In this document: positions 62,088 through 64,000 of the stretch, piece after piece
How the letters are laid out: each line of letters starts with the position of its first letter
Numbering within the stretch: the stretch's first letter is position 1
DNA from: Amphritea balenae
GTDB lineage: Bacteria > Pseudomonadota > Gammaproteobacteria > Pseudomonadales > Balneatricaceae
Assembly: GCF_003858655.1 (NCBI RefSeq)
Contig: NZ_RQXV01000001.1
Coordinates: 620,001-684,000, forward strand
Reading direction: 5' to 3'
Length of the DNA stretch: 64,000 nt
Position numbers and translations under genes: made by a program
The notes under the pieces: generated by a model
The model's database searches: none
What the model saw: the letters and a program-made list of their open reading frames with translations, nothing else
Told to the model about the DNA's origin: nothing

Positions 62088-63782
62088 ATGCGCCGGACAG
62101 AACATCATGAGAGCGAATACCATGCCTGGAATCCGGGTATCAGTACTGAACTACCCTCAAGTCTGTTCCGACTGGAAACCCTTTACCAGTCGCCATACAC
62201 CTCAACCGGGTTTGAAGAACTTCAGGAACTAACCCGGCTAACCGGTATTAAACAGGAGCGGCTGGTCGCTTTTACCCCTGAACGACTGGTACTGCACGAA
62301 CTGATTATCCGGATCACCGCTGACATCCTGGTAGAGGAAGGACCCGAGGAAGAGATGCTGGGACAACGCTTTCGCCAGATAGCTCACCGAATACTGACAG
62401 AGTACATTGCACCTTCCCGACAAGCGCTTGAAGACTGTTTTGAAAAGCTGCAGCAGGAAGTACAACTTCAGGTACGGGAAATTCTGCAGCAAACACTGTT
62501 TCAACCGGTCCCGAGCATGCCCGTTCAATCCAAGGGTTTCTTTGCGCGCTTGCGCCGTCAGCCAGCCCGGCCCCTGTTATCTATAGAAGAACAACAATAT
62601 CTAACCATTAAGCAGTTCAAAGATCAGGGCCTACAGAGCAGTCGCCCCTATGACAAAGCGCTGTACAAAAGCCTGTATGTCATTCTCAGTGCCATGGCAA
62701 CGACCAGCGGCCGCATCATCCGGGATCCCGACTTGCTGACCACACTGATCAGCCGACAGATGTGCAACGATTACGGCAGCCGACTCATCGGCCAGATGTT
62801 AGACCCGATCATCCGTCGGGCAATCCATCAGGAAGGCTATAAAACGATACTGCCAACGGAGAAACCCATACTCATCAGCCTGAAAGGGGCTTCGGCATCT
62901 GGCAAGAGTACCCTGCGCCCGTTATTACATGAAGTGATCCGACAACAAGGTATTGAGTCGGAAAGCTTTGGCACTATCAGCCCGGATATCTGGCGACGCC
63001 TGCTACTGGACTACGATAGCCTGGGCTCAGATTATAAATATGCCGGTCGTCTCACCAGCAATGAAGTAAACATTATTGACCGCAAGCTTGATCGCTATAT
63101 CCGGGCTAAAGCCCAACAGGATCGTTCGATCCCCCATCTGATTGTTGATCGCTTCCGTTTTGACAGTTTCACCACCAAACAGATCGCAAAGGTATTACAT
63201 GGTACTTATGCCAGTTACGTCGACACTATGCATATGTACTTCATCATCACGCCACCAGAAGCCACTGTTGAGCGGGGCTGGCAAAGGGGACTGGAACGGG
63301 GTCGCTATAAGTCGGTGGAAGACTTTCTGGGTCACAGCGTCGAAGCGTACAGCGGTATGCCGAAACTGTTGTTCAAATGGCTAGCCTACGACAAACCAGT
63401 ATTCAAATTCAGCTTTATGGACAACAGCGTCGCAAAAGGAGAATCACCGCTAACAATCGCCTGGGGCTCGCAACAGGCACTCAATATTATCGACCCTATG
63501 GCGCTGATTAATATTGAACGCTATCAAAAGATCAATATCTACGCTGAAAATGAGGCAGAGGTTTACCCAGATAGCGAACAGTTTGATGTCCGTCATAATT
63601 GCGGCTTCCTGCGGCAGTGCATCAGCCGTTTACCCAGGGTTAATTTTCTCACTGCAGCTGATTCAGAGCCCTATCTGGTCATAGAAGGAAAACAGACGCG
63701 TATTTTAAATACCTCGCAATTGGAGGCTCTACGCCGTTGCGCTGAACTGGATGATCTGTTCAACATACTGCTGAATAACTAG
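62088..63782 (+). CDS. P-loop protein with zeta-toxin-like kinase domain
   Basis: 564 residues. The N-terminal ~250 residues are mostly helical and not recognised. From 261 a kinase-like region: ILISLKGASASGKSTLRPL (Walker A, 267-275), GTISPDIWRRLLLDYDSLGSDYKYAGRLTSNEVNIIDRKLDRYI, DRFRFDSF, then TMHMYFIITPPEATVERGWQRGLERGRYKSVEDFLGHSVEAYSGMPKLLF. The sequence after Walker A resembles zeta-toxin/UDP-sugar kinases, but no antitoxin gene is next to it, and the size is larger than zeta toxin. Could be a stress-linked kinase or nucleotide-sugar kinase. Single gene following a terminator. Confidence 0.75.
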   Translation: MRRTEHHESEYHAWNPGISTELPSSLFRLETLYQSPYTSTGFEELQELTRLTGIKQERLVAFTPERLVLHELIIRITADILVEEGPEEEMLGQRFRQIAHRILTEYIAPSRQALEDCFEKLQQEVQLQVREILQQTLFQPVPSMPVQSKGFFARLRRQPARPLLSIEEQQYLTIKQFKDQGLQSSRPYDKALYKSLYVILSAMATTSGRIIRDPDLLTTLISRQMCNDYGSRLIGQMLDPIIRRAIHQEGYKTILPTEKPILISLKGASASGKSTLRPLLHEVIRQQGIESESFGTISPDIWRRLLLDYDSLGSDYKYAGRLTSNEVNIIDRKLDRYIRAKAQQDRSIPHLIVDRFRFDSFTTKQIAKVLHGTYASYVDTMHMYFIITPPEATVERGWQRGLERGRYKSVEDFLGHSVEAYSGMPKLLFKWLAYDKPVFKFSFMDNSVAKGESPLTIAWGSQQALNIIDPMALINIERYQKINIYAENEAEVYPDSEQFDVRHNCGFLRQCISRLPRVNFLTAADSEPYLVIEGKQTRILNTSQLEALRRCAELDDLFNILLNN

Positions 63783-63882
63783 CCCTCACTCCTCTACCCT
63801 CCTCTTTCGGATCTCTCCTTGATCCTCACGCATCTCCTTGATTCATTAGTATCTCCCTCATTTACAGAAACGTCTTAGCGTC

Positions 63883-63933
63883 TGCATAGGTTTTTCTTAT
63901 CCTTTTGTTAGATTAATAATATTTTAATGATAC
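63883..63933. repeat. 51-bp direct repeat, copy 2
   Basis: Matches 59138-59188 at 42 of 51 positions, with a shared exact block TTAATAATATTTTAAT. Lies 100 bases after the kinase stop. Confidence 0.7.
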
Positions 63934-63969
63934 TCAAAATCGCCTTATGCTCAGTGGACAGATGGAATA

Positions 63970-63983
63970 TTGATTTATATCAA
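63970..63983. promoter_or_regulatory. Perfect FNR/Anr box near the right end
   Basis: TTGATTTATATCAA fits TTGATnnnnATCAA exactly. A promoter reading right would have its -10 close to base 64000, so the target gene is probably outside the window. Confidence 0.65.
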
Positions 63984-64000
63984 TCTTTACCCCCTTCATC

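Overview
The window reads as a chromosomal segment of a marine gammaproteobacterium, most likely an Oceanospirillales/Oceanospirillaceae-type organism (inference from gene families and order; no rRNA or tRNA is present to test it). It carries about 45 protein genes. Its core is a glycine betaine/dimethylglycine/sarcosine catabolic regulon whose gene order closely matches that known from Pseudomonas (dipeptidase-DUF5943-dgcA-dgcB-etfA-etfB; glyA-soxB-soxD-soxA-soxG-purU; gbdR next to sdaB).

Layout. 1-2.9 kb: 3' part of a P-type cation ATPase, then two decayed genes (a DUF4399 gene broken by frameshifts and a headless TetR regulator). 2.9-7.4 kb: a small unknown gene, a BCCT betaine/choline-type transporter, and the glutathione-dependent formaldehyde pair fghA/frmA. 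7.6-16 kb: the dimethylglycine demethylation operon, read leftwards, with a 42-codon chimera of dgcB and etfA ends between those two genes. 16.4-24 kb: DUF4389 membrane protein, a Slam (type XI secretion) outer-membrane protein with its cargo lipoprotein, a Pcm-like methyltransferase, an AraC regulator divergent from a DMT exporter, a flavin reductase and an unknown 358-aa protein. 24.3-28.7 kb: an unrecognised 1461-aa multidomain protein with an HEVVH zincin-like motif. 29-41.7 kb: gbdR, sdaB, purU, soxGADB, glyA, and a second GATase1/AraC regulator divergent from glyA. 41.7-46.5 kb: an accessory stretch with an AT-rich SIR2-like DUF4917 gene in repeat- and hairpin-rich DNA, a secreted agmatine-deiminase-like protein, an esterase and REP-like repeats. 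46.5-54 kb: small regulator/enzyme modules (LysR/NTF2-like, DUF4822 lipoprotein, radical SAM YhcC, orphan TRAP binding protein, LysR, ureohydrolase, XRE-cupin regulator with three direct operator-like repeats). 54.5-58.3 kb: threonine-to-glycine degradation (tdh-kbl) and 3-hydroxybutyrate dehydrogenase. 58.5-64 kb: a cNMP-binding protein without HTH, a flavin monooxygenase-RidA-DUF1028 cluster, and a P-loop (zeta-toxin-like) kinase protein.

How the genes fit together: betaine/choline enters by the BCCT carrier; dimethylglycine is demethylated by DgcAB with electrons to the dedicated ETF; sarcosine is oxidised by SoxBDAG to glycine with 5,10-methylene-THF; GlyA makes serine and SdaB deaminates it to pyruvate; formaldehyde is cleared by FrmA/FghA and one-carbon excess by PurU; GbdR is the expected activator. 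The betaine monooxygenase GbcAB is not in the window. Tdh/Kbl supply glycine from threonine.

The most unusual signal is non-coding: five copies of a ~115-bp hairpin element (11801-11913, 14026-14144, 14237-14350, 14956-15070, 32161-32275), found here only within the betaine/sarcosine clusters and mostly abutting gene 3' ends. Its stem arms differ in sequence between copies but remain complementary. No CRISPR array, tRNA, rRNA or insertion-sequence transposase was seen.
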